Program-made: the position numbers and the translations under genes
The notes under the pieces: generated by a model
Databases searched by the model: none
What the model saw: only the letters and a program-made list of their open reading frames with translations
What the model was told of the DNA's origin: nothing
Assembly: GCF_006538885.1 (NCBI RefSeq)
Contig: NZ_BJLY01000001.1
Location: 558,001-622,000, forward strand
Source of the DNA: Gluconobacter roseus NBRC 3990
GTDB lineage: Bacteria; Pseudomonadota; Alphaproteobacteria; Acetobacterales; Acetobacteraceae
Direction of reading: 5' to 3'
DNA: 64,000 nt
Part shown: in pieces, positions 37,586-46,435 of the stretch
How positions within the stretch are numbered: the stretch's first letter is position 1
Layout of the letters: each line of letters begins with the position of its first letter

Positions 37586-38971
37586 TTATGGCGCTTCGTG
37601 TGAGAAGCGCCATTTTCTGTTTTCGGCCACCCCTTCCTGAAGGGCCTGCATGCCGCGTTCAAGCAGGCTCTCGGGAGTTTCGTCCGCATTGGCTTCACGG
37701 GAGACCAGTCCCAGTTGCAGCGGCAGGTGAACCGGCGGATCGATCAGGATGGGGACGCCATGCGCCGTCATCCGTTCGGCGCGTTCTGCGGCGGCGAAAC
37801 GGTCGCCGCCATCCATCCAGAGTGCAAATGTGTTGTTTCTGATGCGCGCGATGGCGTCAGTCGGACGTACGGCAGTGCGCAACAGCGCGACGCACTGTCT
37901 CAGCGCCTCTTCGCCAGCTTCGAAGCCGCGTGTTCTGGAAAGTTCAGTCAGTCCGGGAACGCGGGCGATGATCAGGGTGGCCGCGAGGGACTGCTGATCC
38001 AGCCGGCGCGCGCGGCGTTCAATTTCTGCCTTCAGGCCGTTCCAGTTCAGCAGGTTCGACGAAATGTCGTAGTCGGAATCGGTCAGGATGCGGCGGTGGA
38101 TGCTGTCGAGTTCCCAGAAGCCGGCCAGAAGTGAGCAGACTGCCTGACAGAGCTGCCGGTCCTGCGCTGACCACGGCTCGGGGCGCCACAGGGCCAGGCA
38201 AAGCTGTTTGAGGCTGCGGACATTTTCCCGGCAGATCATTACATGCTGTATGCCAACCCGGATGGTCGTGGTTCCGGTCTGGCTGGGATAGGTCGACAGG
38301 AGGGCCTCGATATCCTCGGGTGGAGAGGACGAGCTGAACAGGAAGGTACCGGGCGAAGCCGTGTCCAGCAAGGCACCCTCTGCCGAGAGGGGGGCAAGCA
38401 GGGCATCCATTGCGGCTGCGGAAGCCAGTCTGGGGACAATGGCCTTGCGCAAAGCTGTCGTGACGGCGGCAAAAATTGCTAGCCTGTCATTGTCGGCCGC
38501 GGAAGTAACGGCGCTTTCCCGCGGCGCAGAGATGATGGCCTGAGCGCCGGATATATCTGTTGAGACGGCTTTGAGAGTGCCGCGCGCGCCAGTGATGTGG
38601 CCTTCACTGTCCGTGAACGGGCAGGACGACAGGATAACAGTCAGCGGTGTGCCCTGCGGGGTCGTGATCTGAACGGGGGTGCCTGTGTGGGGCTTGAGAA
38701 CGTCTACGGTGCCGCACAGGGCGCTGAAAGAGCGGCCGATCAGGGACGTAGTAGGCTGTCCAAGCCATGTTTCAGGGGAGATCAGGATGATCCGGCCGCG
38801 GCTGTCGGTTTCAAAGACCAGATCTACCGCCTGATAGAGTAGGGAGCGCCAGCGTTCGCGGCTTTCCAGCGTTGATGCCAGCATGTTTCGCAGTTCCTGC
38901 GGGGTTCGGTCAGGCGAAGGGCCGTTCATGAATTGGGACAGCAAGGCACGCATATCAGGCAAGGGCGACAC
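37586..38971 (-). CDS. PAS and degenerate-GGDEF signalling protein
   Basis: 461-residue soluble signalling protein. Residues 38-135 look like a PAS fold (LLYQAVDLVFETDSRGRIILIS), about 160-285 like a GAF-type segment, and about 300-455 like a GGDEF domain (NWNGLKAEIERRARRLDQQ, EEALRQCVALLRTAVRPTDAIARI). The GGDEF signature is replaced by R378-N-N-T-F382, and no RxxD inhibitory site stands before it, so cyclic-di-GMP synthesis is not expected. The start is GTG; an ATG at 38953 is possible. It may act as a sensor or binding partner. Confidence 0.75.
   Translation of the reverse strand: MSPLPDMRALLSQFMNGPSPDRTPQELRNMLASTLESRERWRSLLYQAVDLVFETDSRGRIILISPETWLGQPTTSLIGRSFSALCGTVDVLKPHTGTPVQITTPQGTPLTVILSSCPFTDSEGHITGARGTLKAVSTDISGAQAIISAPRESAVTSAADNDRLAIFAAVTTALRKAIVPRLASAAAMDALLAPLSAEGALLDTASPGTFLFSSSSPPEDIEALLSTYPSQTGTTTIRVGIQHVMICRENVRSLKQLCLALWRPEPWSAQDRQLCQAVCSLLAGFWELDSIHRRILTDSDYDISSNLLNWNGLKAEIERRARRLDQQSLAATLIIARVPGLTELSRTRGFEAGEEALRQCVALLRTAVRPTDAIARIRNNTFALWMDGGDRFAAAERAERMTAHGVPILIDPPVHLPLQLGLVSREANADETPESLLERGMQALQEGVAENRKWRFSHEAP
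37588..37624. terminator. Terminator between argB and the GGDEF-like gene
   Basis: Ten-base perfect stem ATGGCGCTTC (37588-37597) with GAAGCGCCAT (37604-37613), 6-base loop, then a T-rich tract. It serves argB on the plus strand and includes the last codons of the convergent GGDEF-like gene. Confidence 0.75.
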
Positions 38972-39097
38972 ATCCCGCAGAAAGCTCTTGGTCGGGCCAG
39001 TCGGTCAAAGCCCCAACCGTTTTCATAAGCGTGGCAGGTTAAGAAGTCATTAACAATGCGTGGGTGCGCGCGGGATGTGATCTTGGGCAAAGATCCG

Positions 39098-39126
39098 TTG
39101 ACATGAAACGCCTTGAACCGCATGGT
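39098..39126 (+). promoter_or_regulatory. Candidate promoter for dapD-dapE
   Basis: Perfect -35 TTGACA at 39098-39103, 17-base spacer, weaker -10 CATGGT at 39121-39126. The start of transcription would fall about 28 bases before the dapD ATG. Confidence 0.4.
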
Positions 39127-39160
39127 CCGGCGGATTTCTGCTTCTTCTTACCGGACCGAC

Positions 39161-39994
39161 ATGATGCCGAATGCACCTCTTCGTAATGCCATCGAAGCTC
39201 TCTGGGAGCGCCGCACGACTCTCAGCGCCCGTACGGAAGGCGAAGACCGTGACGTCGTGGAAAAAGCCCTTGCCGCGCTGGATTCCGGCGCACTGCGTGT
39301 GGCCGAGCCCTCCGAAAACGGCTGGGTTGTTCATGAGTGGCTGAAAAAGGCTGTTCTGCTCTCCTTCCGTCTGAATGACAGCCGGGTCATGGAGCGGGGC
39401 TGTGGTGGTGAGCCGGCTTTCGACAAGGTTCCGCTGAAGTTCGACGGCTGGGACCAGTTCCGCTTTGCCGAAGCCGGGTTCCGTGCGGTGCCAGGTGCGA
39501 TCGTGCGTCGTTCCGCGTTCATTGCGCCGAATGTGGTGCTGATGCCAAGCTTCGTTAATGTGGGTGCGCGCGTCGATAGCGGCACGATGATCGATACCTG
39601 GGCGACGGTGGGGTCCTGTGCGCAGATTGGCAAGAACTGCCATATCAGCGGTGGCGCGGGCATTGGCGGCGTTCTGGAGCCGCTACAGGCTGCGCCGGTC
39701 ATTATCGAAGATGACTGCTTCATCGGCGCACGTTCGGAAGTGGCCGAGGGCGTGGTTGTCGAGAAGGGTTCCGTCCTGTCGATGGGTGTGTTCCTGGGTG
39801 CATCCACGAAGATCGTAGACCGTGCGACGGGCGAGATCTTCATGGGGCGGGTTCCGGCTTATTCCGTGGTCGTGCCGGGCACGCTGCCTCCAAAGGAGCC
39901 GGGCATGCCGTCTCTGGCCTGTGCAGTCATTGTCAAGCGCGTGGATGAGCGGACGCGGTCCAAGACGTCCATCAACGATCTGCTGCGCGACTGA
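39161..39994 (+). CDS. dapD: Tetrahydrodipicolinate N-succinyltransferase
   Basis: 277-residue hexapeptide-repeat enzyme of lysine and diaminopimelate synthesis, joining succinyl-CoA to tetrahydrodipicolinate. Family segments: [74 protein letters not shown]. The start is the first of two adjacent ATGs, chosen because the family N-terminus begins close to it. dapE follows after four bases. Confidence 0.96.
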   Translation: MMPNAPLRNAIEALWERRTTLSARTEGEDRDVVEKALAALDSGALRVAEPSENGWVVHEWLKKAVLLSFRLNDSRVMERGCGGEPAFDKVPLKFDGWDQFRFAEAGFRAVPGAIVRRSAFIAPNVVLMPSFVNVGARVDSGTMIDTWATVGSCAQIGKNCHISGGAGIGGVLEPLQAAPVIIEDDCFIGARSEVAEGVVVEKGSVLSMGVFLGASTKIVDRATGEIFMGRVPAYSVVVPGTLPPKEPGMPSLACAVIVKRVDERTRSKTSINDLLRD

Positions 39995-39998
39995 TCCG

Positions 39999-41144
39999 AT
40001 GTCGGGCCTGTCCTTTCCTGTCGATCCGGTGGCACTGGCGCGGGATCTGCTGCGCTGCCCATCCGTAACGCCTGCCGATGGTGGCGCTCAGGCGCTGCTG
40101 GCGGACGTTCTGGAGGGGATGGGGTTCGAGGTGTTCCATCTGCCTTTCGGGCCTTCAGATGCGCAGACGCCCAATCTTTATGCACGGCTGGGTGAAGGAC
40201 ATCCTTCGCTCTGTTTTGCGGGACATACGGATGTCGTGCCGCCGGGCGAAGGCTGGGCGCATGATCCGTTTGCGGCCGTGGTTCAGGACGGCCGGCTTTA
40301 TGGACGCGGGATCGCGGACATGAAGGGCGGGGTGGCCTGTTTCGTGGCGGCCATAGCGCGGCGTCTGGAGCAGGGACCGCTGAAGGGTTCCGTCTCGCTG
40401 CTGATTACGGGAGACGAGGAAGGTCCGGCGCATTTCGGGACGAAGCCGGTCATTGAATGGCTAGCGGAACGGGGTGAACTTCCGGATTTCTGTCTGCTGG
40501 GTGAGCCGACGAACCCCGAGGCTCTGGGTGATGTCATCAAGATCGGGCGTCGGGGCAGCATGAATGCTGTCGTGACCGTGCACGGGACGCAGGGACATGT
40601 GGCCTATCCGCATCTGGCGGACAATCCGGTTCATCGTCTTCTGGCGGCATTTTCCGAACTGACGGCGCGGGAACTGGATACGGGAAGCGAATGGTTTGCA
40701 CCATCTTCCCTGCAGGTCACGAGCATCGATGTCGGGAATGGTGCGACCAATGTCATTCCGGCGCAGGCCGTCGGACGGCTGAATATCCGGTTCAATGATC
40801 TGCATACCGGGGCTGCTCTGACGGCGTGGATCGAGGACGTGGTGCGGCGTCATGCACCGCAGGCGGATGTACAGGTATCCATCAGTGGCGAGGCGTTCCT
40901 GACGCAGCCGGGAGATGCGGTGACGTGTCTGTCGGAGGCCGTGTGTAGTGTCACAGGGCGGGCACCTCGGCTTGATACCGGCGGCGGCACGTCGGATGCG
41001 CGGTTCATTTCGCAGTATTGCCCGGTTGCGGAATTCGGGCTGGTAGGCGCGACCATGCACAAGCGTGACGAACATGTGGAGCTAGGGACGCTGGAAGACC
41101 TGACGCGGATCTATCTGGCGTTCATGGAAGGATACGGATTGTGA
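39999..41144 (+). CDS. dapE: Succinyl-diaminopimelate desuccinylase
   Basis: 381-residue di-zinc hydrolase of the M20 family, acting two steps after DapD. Metal and catalytic segments: [41 protein letters not shown], and the late His in [12 protein letters not shown]. The dimerisation domain is in the middle. GTGA overlap joins it to the following membrane-protein gene. Confidence 0.95.
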   Translation: MSGLSFPVDPVALARDLLRCPSVTPADGGAQALLADVLEGMGFEVFHLPFGPSDAQTPNLYARLGEGHPSLCFAGHTDVVPPGEGWAHDPFAAVVQDGRLYGRGIADMKGGVACFVAAIARRLEQGPLKGSVSLLITGDEEGPAHFGTKPVIEWLAERGELPDFCLLGEPTNPEALGDVIKIGRRGSMNAVVTVHGTQGHVAYPHLADNPVHRLLAAFSELTARELDTGSEWFAPSSLQVTSIDVGNGATNVIPAQAVGRLNIRFNDLHTGAALTAWIEDVVRRHAPQADVQVSISGEAFLTQPGDAVTCLSEAVCSVTGRAPRLDTGGGTSDARFISQYCPVAEFGLVGATMHKRDEHVELGTLEDLTRIYLAFMEGYGL

Positions 41145-41765
41145 ATTCCGGACGACCGGGTCCGTTTCCTCCTACCGGAAACATGGCCATTCCGCTGGGT
41201 GTATGGCTGCTGGGACGGGGGCGGTCCGAAGGGATAAACTGTTTCGCACCCGGAGCAGGAGCCCTGTTCGCGGCTCTGGCGCCAACAATTGCGCTGGCGG
41301 TTATCGGGGTGTGGATGGCATTCATGCTGCCGCCCGCCGAACGGCTCATGGGACTGGTGCGGGCTGTGGTGCCGCTGGTCTGCACGCTGTTGCAGCTTGT
41401 GGTGTCGGAACTTTATGCAGGCGCCCTGAGCCGCAAGGGTCTGTGGACGCGCTATGCCACGGCCTCGCTGTGGTGCGGGTGGCTGCCACTGGCCATGCTG
41501 ATCATGGCCCAAGGCGTGCTGCATCTCGTGCTGCCGGGGGCTGCGGCGTCCAGCCAGGCGTTGGGCGGCCTCGCGTTCGGGGCACAGCTCTATACGCTGT
41601 GGCTGACCTGGTATGTGACGAAGGTCGGGCTTGTGACGACCGGCTGGCAGGCTTTTGTCATGACCGTTCTGCAGACCCTGCCGGTGGGGGGGGCTACTCT
41701 GGGTCCTGTGGCTGTTGCCGCCGCATTACAATGCGGTTGTCGATCTGCTCGGGCTGTCGTCCTAG
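41141..41765 (+). CDS. Inner-membrane protein with a frame break at a G8 run
   Basis: Hydrophobic protein of unknown family with about five membrane segments. As written the frame continues through the G8 run at 41686-41693 and runs antisense into truA to base 41899, giving 252 residues with an un-membrane-like end. If one G is removed, the frame becomes [18 protein letters not shown] and ends at a TAG at 41763-41765 (about 207 residues). That stop shares CTAG with the truA stop on the other strand, a natural convergent end. The gene therefore either carries a sequencing error, a frameshift mutation, or a slippery tract. The GTG start overlaps the dapE stop. Confidence 0.7.
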
Positions 41766-42589
41766 GAGCAGTTGAAGGGATCGTCGGGATAGCCGACATC
41801 CATCAGGCAGAGCCCCTCGGGAGGGGCTGTCTGCCCGGCCGCGCAGCGGTCTTTTGCTTCCAGAATTTCAATGATCTTTTCGACCGGCCACTGACGTGAG
41901 CCGATCATCATCAGGGTGCCGGCCATGTTTCGGACCTGATGGTGCAGGAAGGAGCGTGCCTTCGTGTCGATCATGACCAGTTCGCCATCGCGATGGATGT
42001 TCAGGACGTCCAGCGTGCGGATGGGGCTTCTGGCCTGACAGGCGACGGCGCGGAAGGATGTGAAGTCATGCGGGCCGAGGAGATGGTTTGCGGCCTGCTG
42101 CATGAGGTTCACGTCCAGCGGGCGCTTGATGTGCCAGACTCGGTTTTCCATCAGCCCCGGACGGGCAGGGCGGTTGAGGATGGTGTAACGATAACTGCGC
42201 CAGGTCGCGGAGAAACGCGCGTTCCATTCCGGGCCGACTTTTGCTGTTTCCAGCACGACGACGCGGTGTGGTTTGAGGTGGTATCCCATGCCGTCGCGGA
42301 TCTGCCGGGCGTCGATCGGGGCGTCATCCGGGAAATCGATATGGATGACCATACCTGCCGCATGCACGCCAGCATCCGTGCGTCCGGCGGTGATGCTGGG
42401 AACGGGGCGGTTGCGGACCAATTTCGAGGCCGCAGCTTCGATCAGGCCCTGAATGGAGGTGCCGTCGTTCTGCTTCTGCCAGCCGAGATAGCCGGTGCCG
42501 TCATATTCGATGCGCAGGGCCCAGCGGTTCAGACCGGTGGGCTCGGCGGCAGGTTCAGCGAGAGGCTCCGCAGCCTGCGTGTCAGACAA
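41762..42589 (-). CDS. truA: tRNA pseudouridine(38-40) synthase
   Basis: 275-residue enzyme that makes pseudouridine in the tRNA anticodon arm. The core begins LRIEYDGTGYLGWQKQ; the catalytic Asp is in TAGRTDAGVHAAG; FTSFRA and FLHHQVRNMAGTL are typical. The start is a TTG that overlaps the end of fmt by eight bases; no better start fits the length. Last gene of the def-fmt-truA unit. Confidence 0.94.
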   Translation of the reverse strand: MSDTQAAEPLAEPAAEPTGLNRWALRIEYDGTGYLGWQKQNDGTSIQGLIEAAASKLVRNRPVPSITAGRTDAGVHAAGMVIHIDFPDDAPIDARQIRDGMGYHLKPHRVVVLETAKVGPEWNARFSATWRSYRYTILNRPARPGLMENRVWHIKRPLDVNLMQQAANHLLGPHDFTSFRAVACQARSPIRTLDVLNIHRDGELVMIDTKARSFLHHQVRNMAGTLMMIGSRQWPVEKIIEILEAKDRCAAGQTAPPEGLCLMDVGYPDDPFNCS

Positions 42590-43496
42590 GGCGGGTGCCT
42601 TTCGGCACGGGCTGGCCGCGCAGGAAGTCGGAGGCGGACATCATGCTGCGGCCGGGTTTCTGCAGGCGATCGATGCGTAGGGCACCGGTGCCGCAGGCAA
42701 TGGTCAGGCTGTCGTCCAGCGTGGTGCCCGGGGCAGCGTTATGGCTTTCGGTAGGCAGCGGGGTGGCTGCACCGATCTTGAGGACCACATCATCGAGCGT
42801 GGTGAACGCGCCGGGCCATGGCGTCAGGCCACGGATCTGGCGGTCGATCTCGGCAGCGCTGCGCGTCCAGTCAACACGGCCGTGATCGCGGGTAAGGCGC
42901 TCGGCGTAGGTGACGCCGTCTTCGGGCTGCGGCATAGGTTTCGGCTGTTCGGCGAGGGCGCGGACGACAAGACGGCCGCCGATTTCGGACAGGCGGTCAT
43001 GCAGCGTGCTGGCGGTGTCGGTTGCGCTGATGGGGGCGGCTTCCTCCAGCAGAACCGCGCCGGTGTCGAGGCCTTCATCCATCTGCATGATGGAGACGCC
43101 GCTCCGGGTGTCGCCAGCGACGATGGCAGACTGGATGGGCGATGCACCACGCCAGCGGGGCAGCAGGCTCGCATGGATGTTCAGGCAACCCAGACGTGGG
43201 GCGTCCAGCATCGCTTTCGGGAGGATGAGGCCATAGGCGGCGACCACGGCGGCATCGGCGTTCAGGGCGGCGAAGGCTTTGTGTTCTGCTGTGTCGCGGC
43301 GGACGCGTGCGGGCGTACGCACCTCGATCCCGGCGGCTTCGGCAGCTTCATGGACCGGCGAGCGGCGGAGCGCCTTGCCACGTCCTGCCGGGCGCGGCGG
43401 TTGTGTGTAGACCGCGACCACCTCGTGACCGGCGTTGAGCAGGGCATGCAGGGCCGGAACCGAAAAATCCGGCGTTCCCATGAAGATCAGCCGCAT
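42582..43496 (-). CDS. fmt: Methionyl-tRNA formyltransferase
   Basis: 304-residue enzyme that formylates initiator Met-tRNA. The formyl-folate domain starts MRLIFMGTPDFSVPALHALL, with LNIHASLLPRWRGASPIQ holding the catalytic Asn-His and MDEGLDTGAVL the Asp; a C-terminal tRNA-binding domain follows. It lies six bases after def, whose product removes the same formyl group. Confidence 0.96.
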   Translation of the reverse strand: MRLIFMGTPDFSVPALHALLNAGHEVVAVYTQPPRPAGRGKALRRSPVHEAAEAAGIEVRTPARVRRDTAEHKAFAALNADAAVVAAYGLILPKAMLDAPRLGCLNIHASLLPRWRGASPIQSAIVAGDTRSGVSIMQMDEGLDTGAVLLEEAAPISATDTASTLHDRLSEIGGRLVVRALAEQPKPMPQPEDGVTYAERLTRDHGRVDWTRSAAEIDRQIRGLTPWPGAFTTLDDVVLKIGAATPLPTESHNAAPGTTLDDSLTIACGTGALRIDRLQKPGRSMMSASDFLRGQPVPKGTRLV

Positions 43497-43502
43497 CGGG
43501 GA

Positions 43503-44057
43503 TCAGTGCCTTCTGAGTTTCTGCTCTTTGGCGAGGCGGCGCATGATCATGTTGCGCTTGAGCGTCGAGAGGTGATCGACGAACAGGATGCCATCGAGAT
43601 GGTCCATCTCGTGCTGGATGCAGGTCGCAAGCAGACCGGACGCATCACGCTCGATCGTCTCGCCCGCGAGGTTGCGGTAGCGCACGCGGATCGATTCGGG
43701 GCGGACGACTTCGGCATACTGGTTCGGCAGGGAGAGACAGCCTTCCTCACGCGAGGCGAGCTGATCGGAATCAGAAATGATTTCCGGGTTGATCAGCAGC
43801 ATGGGCTCACGCGGTGCGTCTTCCTCGGCCACGTCCACCAGAGCGAAGCGCATGCCAAGCCCAACCTGTGGGGCGGCCAAGCCGATGCCTGGGGCCTTAT
43901 ACATGGCGGAAAACATGCCCGGAAGCTGATCGCGGATGAAGGCAATGTCCTCGGGGCGCACGTCGCGGGTGACCTCCCGCAGCACAGGCTGGGGGGCGAT
44001 CAGGATCGGGGTGGGCGGCACATCGTCGATGCCGGACAGGAAATCGAATTCGCTCAT
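43503..44057 (-). CDS. def: Peptide deformylase
   Basis: 184-residue iron or zinc hydrolase that removes the N-formyl group. All three motifs are intact: GIGLAAPQVG, EEGCLSLP and QHEMDHLDG. The ATG at 44057 gives the usual N-terminus (MSEFDFLSG then PILIAPQPVL); a longer in-frame version is unlikely. First gene of the def-fmt-truA run. Confidence 0.95.
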   Translation of the reverse strand: MSEFDFLSGIDDVPPTPILIAPQPVLREVTRDVRPEDIAFIRDQLPGMFSAMYKAPGIGLAAPQVGLGMRFALVDVAEEDAPREPMLLINPEIISDSDQLASREEGCLSLPNQYAEVVRPESIRVRYRNLAGETIERDASGLLATCIQHEMDHLDGILFVDHLSTLKRNMIMRRLAKEQKLRRH

Positions 44058-44146
44058 GTCCTGCGATGTAGCGAGCGAAGGCGCCGAATGCCAGTCCAAG
44101 ATGGAGTTTGCGTGCAGGTTTTGCGTCGCGTCCTGCAAGGGGAGAG

Positions 44147-44174
44147 CTTGCATCCGCAGGGGTGGACACCATAT
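44147..44174 (+). promoter_or_regulatory. Sigma-32 (RpoH)-type promoter for hsp20
   Basis: CTTG at 44147-44150 and CCATAT at 44169-44174 are 18 bases apart, matching the heat-shock sigma factor pattern of alphaproteobacteria. Transcription would start near 44181, about 68 bases before the hsp20 ATG. Confidence 0.6.
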
Positions 44175-44248
44175 CGTAGGGTCAGCCGGTTGCCGCAGAA
44201 TGGGACCGGCCCTGTCTACGTCTCGCTCATGGAGGAGGCATAAGCCCT
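44175..44248 (+). promoter_or_regulatory. Possible RNA thermometer in the hsp20 leader
   Basis: The leader can fold into a long hairpin: outer CGTAG (44175-44179) with CTACG (44216-44220), inner GCCGGT (44185-44190) with ACCGGC (44205-44210). It is followed by TCGCT directly before the ribosome site GGAGGAGG (44231-44238). A UYGCU-type element facing the ribosome site is the hallmark of ROSE thermometers of small heat-shock genes. The pairing at the ribosome site is only moderate by eye. Confidence 0.4.
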
Positions 44249-44761
44249 ATGTCCGGTCGCCTGTTCACGTCCCCGATGTTCCTCGGTTTCGATCACCTCG
44301 AGCAGATGCTTGAGCGTGCTGCCAAATCGACGTCTGATGGTTATCCCCCTTATAATATCGAGCAGCTCAGCTCCACGGCCCTGCGCATTACGCTGGCTGT
44401 GGCAGGCTTTGTGATGGACGATCTGCAGATCACGCAGGAAGACAATCAGCTTGTGATCCGTGGTCGTCAGGCGGATGACAGCCAGGGGCGCATTTTCCTG
44501 CATCGCGGGATTGCGGCACGGCAGTTCCACAAGGCGTTCGTGCTGGCGGAAGGCATCGAAATTGGTGATGCCTGGCTTGATAATGGCCTGCTGCATATCG
44601 ATCTTCTGCGTCCCGAACCGGAAGTGCGGGTTAAGCGGATTGCGATTTCGCAGGGGCGACGCAGCCCCGCGCCAGGGCCGACGGTTCATCACGAAGTGGT
44701 GCCGCCCGTTGTGAAAACGCGGCGCACGACGCGTCCGGCGCGCGATATCGACGACGAATAA
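44249..44761 (+). CDS. Hsp20/IbpA-type small heat-shock protein
   Basis: 170-residue ATP-independent holdase. The alpha-crystallin domain spans about 30-130 (YNIEQLSSTALRITLAVAGF, QLVIRGRQ, FLHRGIAARQFHKAFVLAEG, LDNGLLHIDLLRPEPE). The C-terminus is basic and Pro-rich. GGAGGAGG stands 10 bases before the ATG. Heat-shock promoter and leader structure upstream fit its class. It is followed by the DUF1150 gene, a pairing conserved in alphaproteobacteria. Confidence 0.93.
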   Translation: MSGRLFTSPMFLGFDHLEQMLERAAKSTSDGYPPYNIEQLSSTALRITLAVAGFVMDDLQITQEDNQLVIRGRQADDSQGRIFLHRGIAARQFHKAFVLAEGIEIGDAWLDNGLLHIDLLRPEPEVRVKRIAISQGRRSPAPGPTVHHEVVPPVVKTRRTTRPARDIDDE

Positions 44762-44842
44762 GGCCGGTCGCACGGTCGCATTTTTCACAGACTGAACTCA
44801 AGGCCGGGCGGGATGTTGTCCCGGCTTCAGAAGGAACCTGAC

Positions 44843-45094
44843 TTGAACAATCCCTTCGAAAACGGTGATCGTTCGGACGATAAACTCCCCGCGGATCTGC
44901 GGCGCATCACGGAGCCGCAGCTCCTGACGCTGGGCATGTCCCACCTCGCCTATGTCAAATCCGTCATGCATGACGGAGAACTGATCGTGGCCATCCATGC
45001 TGCCGACGGCACGCCCATGGCGGTCGCAGACGATGAGGAGAGCGCGCTTGATGCGATCCTCGAGCATGAGATGATCCCGACCCTGCTTCAGTAA
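44843..45094 (+). CDS. DUF1150 family protein
   Basis: 83-residue protein of the DUF1150 family, recognisable from LGMSHLAYVKSV and VAIHAADGTPMAVADDEESALDAI. Its function is unknown; it is regularly found next to hsp20 genes in alphaproteobacteria, suggesting a role in the heat-shock response. The TTG at 44843 was chosen because AAGGAA precedes it at a normal distance; an upstream in-frame TTG at 44813 has no site. Confidence 0.8.
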   Translation: MNNPFENGDRSDDKLPADLRRITEPQLLTLGMSHLAYVKSVMHDGELIVAIHAADGTPMAVADDEESALDAILEHEMIPTLLQ

Positions 45095-45117
45095 CTCCAG
45101 CCAGAAGGTCCACGCCC

Positions 45118-45480
45118 GTGAGCAAGAACGCCGATATTTCCCGTCACCTCGAAGAAGAGCGCCTTGCGGGTGTAGTGGTCCATAACGGGCTGGCCTATCT
45201 GGCCGGTCAAGTTGCGGATGATGCCAGCCTCGATACGGAAGGGCAGACGATCGACATCCTGCGCCAGATCGACGCACTTCTGGCGTCACTGGGGACGGAC
45301 AAGAGCCGGATCCTGTCGGTGCAGATTTTCCTTACGGATATCGGGGAGATCGGCGCGATGAACCGGGCCTGGGATGCGTGGCTGGATACGGCGAACAAGC
45401 CGGCGCGGGCTACCGTTGAGGCGAAGCTGGCTGTGCCGGAATGGCGTGTTGAGATGACGGCGATTGCTGCGCTGAAGTAG
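45118..45480 (+). CDS. RidA/YjgF family protein
   Basis: 120-residue Rid-family protein of the YoaB-like subgroup. Segments: HNGLAYLAGQVADD, ILSVQIFLTDIGEIGAMNRAWDAWLD, PARATVEAKLAVPEWRVEMTAIAA. The Arg in ARATVEA is the position that binds the carboxylate in imine deaminases, so 2-aminoacrylate-type deaminase activity is possible. GTG start 24 bases after the DUF1150 gene; a strong terminator follows. Confidence 0.88.
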   Translation: MSKNADISRHLEEERLAGVVVHNGLAYLAGQVADDASLDTEGQTIDILRQIDALLASLGTDKSRILSVQIFLTDIGEIGAMNRAWDAWLDTANKPARATVEAKLAVPEWRVEMTAIAALK

Positions 45481-45506
45481 GGTTTTTCGAGTTTTTGGGA
45501 ATGAGA

Positions 45507-45542
45507 AAGCCGCCTTTCCGGTTTGGGAGGCGGCTTTTTTTT
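45507..45542 (+). terminator. Intrinsic terminator after ridA-like gene
   Basis: Perfect 9-base stem AAGCCGCCT (45507-45515) with AGGCGGCTT (45528-45536), 12-base loop, followed by a run of T to 45542. Closes the heat-shock module; the A/T-rich islet begins directly after. Confidence 0.9.
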
Positions 45543-45611
45543 GTGGTCATGCGTCGAACGGGTATATCTGCCTTTGCAAGGTGATCTGCTCGTAACAAAG
45601 CCACTCCCGGT

Positions 45612-46217
45612 TTACTCAGGCTGTCTGTCTTCTCTTATTTTGATGTGTCGAATAAGATTGCGAATACTTTCCCATGAGGCACCAGCAGAGGGATGCCAAT
45701 GGCACCAGCACAGAACAGTCTGTCCATTCGCTAAAGTAAATTCTTCTATGGCTGGGTCCCTAGCTGGGCCCGTATAAGCTGCATCATGGATAGGCTTGCC
45801 CTTCGGAATATGGTCCCAACTTCCAAGACCTAAAACGATAACGTGGCGAGGTGAAAGTCTTTCCAAAAGCATCGGCCATTCAGCTTTAGCCATGCCCCAT
45901 GCTTGCGCATCCGGTCTTTGACGAGCTGCGGTTCCAATGGATACAGGAACATAGTTTGTGAAAGCCACCTGCGCCCATCCCGCATGACGTTTGGCGACAG
46001 TGTCACAATCACGATCCGTTAATGCATTCGTTAGCATTGTCATGAATGAGCTATCGTCAGCTGTAGGTTCTAGCTGCCCTTCAACCATCCTGACAGGATG
46101 GTCATCGTCGAGCGCTATAGCTAAGCCGTCTGCATCCTCCTTGTAAGTGTAGCTACTTTCTCCCAAGATGAGAATGCGGTCTTTGTTGTAGTTTTTTCCG
46201 ACCCATGGTGTCCACAT
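45612..46217 (-). CDS. Unknown protein, possibly uracil-DNA-glycosylase superfamily
   Basis: 201-residue protein not assigned with confidence. Order of features: KDRILILGESSY (12-23), WAQVAFTNYVPVS (81-93), LSPRHVIVLGLGSWDHI (121-137) and LCWCHWHPSAGASW (169-182). This order, an early LGES-type loop, an Asn-containing strand, a hydrophobic LGxGSW strand and a late HPS, resembles the UDG superfamily. The ATG at 46217 has AGGAATAGA just upstream and was chosen over a longer form. The gene is visibly richer in A/T than its neighbours and looks acquired. It is the only sizeable gene in the islet. Confidence 0.7.
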   Translation of the reverse strand: MWTPWVGKNYNKDRILILGESSYTYKEDADGLAIALDDDHPVRMVEGQLEPTADDSSFMTMLTNALTDRDCDTVAKRHAGWAQVAFTNYVPVSIGTAARQRPDAQAWGMAKAEWPMLLERLSPRHVIVLGLGSWDHIPKGKPIHDAAYTGPARDPAIEEFTLANGQTVLCWCHWHPSAGASWESIRNLIRHIKIREDRQPE

Positions 46218-46282
46218 ATGTCTATTCCTAATTTGTATTCTTGGTTTTTGCATAAAAATTTATGAAATAAAAGCAGTATACT

Positions 46283-46435
46283 ATGGATTTATTTACTGAT
46301 CACTATTTTCTTAAAACGGGAATTCTTTTTGGATCGAAAAATAGAGGTTTTTGGCTTCCGCTAAAAAAGGACGCGCAACAACAGGCTAAGAGACGTCGAA
46401 AATTTGATCAACATCCTATGCGCATCTACGGTTGA
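46283..46435 (+). CDS. Possible 50-residue basic small protein
   Basis: Open frame of 50 codons from an ATG, MDLFTDHYFLKTGILFG then a basic C-terminal half (KDAQQQAKRRRKFDQHP), ending TGA. It lies in the A/T-rich gap upstream of, and divergent from, the unknown 201-residue gene. The ribosome site is weak. The palindrome AGTATACT just before the ATG could serve as a -10 element on either strand. It may be a real small protein, a gene fragment or chance. Confidence 0.25.
   Translation: MDLFTDHYFLKTGILFGSKNRGFWLPLKKDAQQQAKRRRKFDQHPMRIYG

Noticed and set aside
42741-44243. Plus-strand open frame of 500 codons across fmt and def
   Set aside because: It is antisense to two intact genes and has shadow-like composition.
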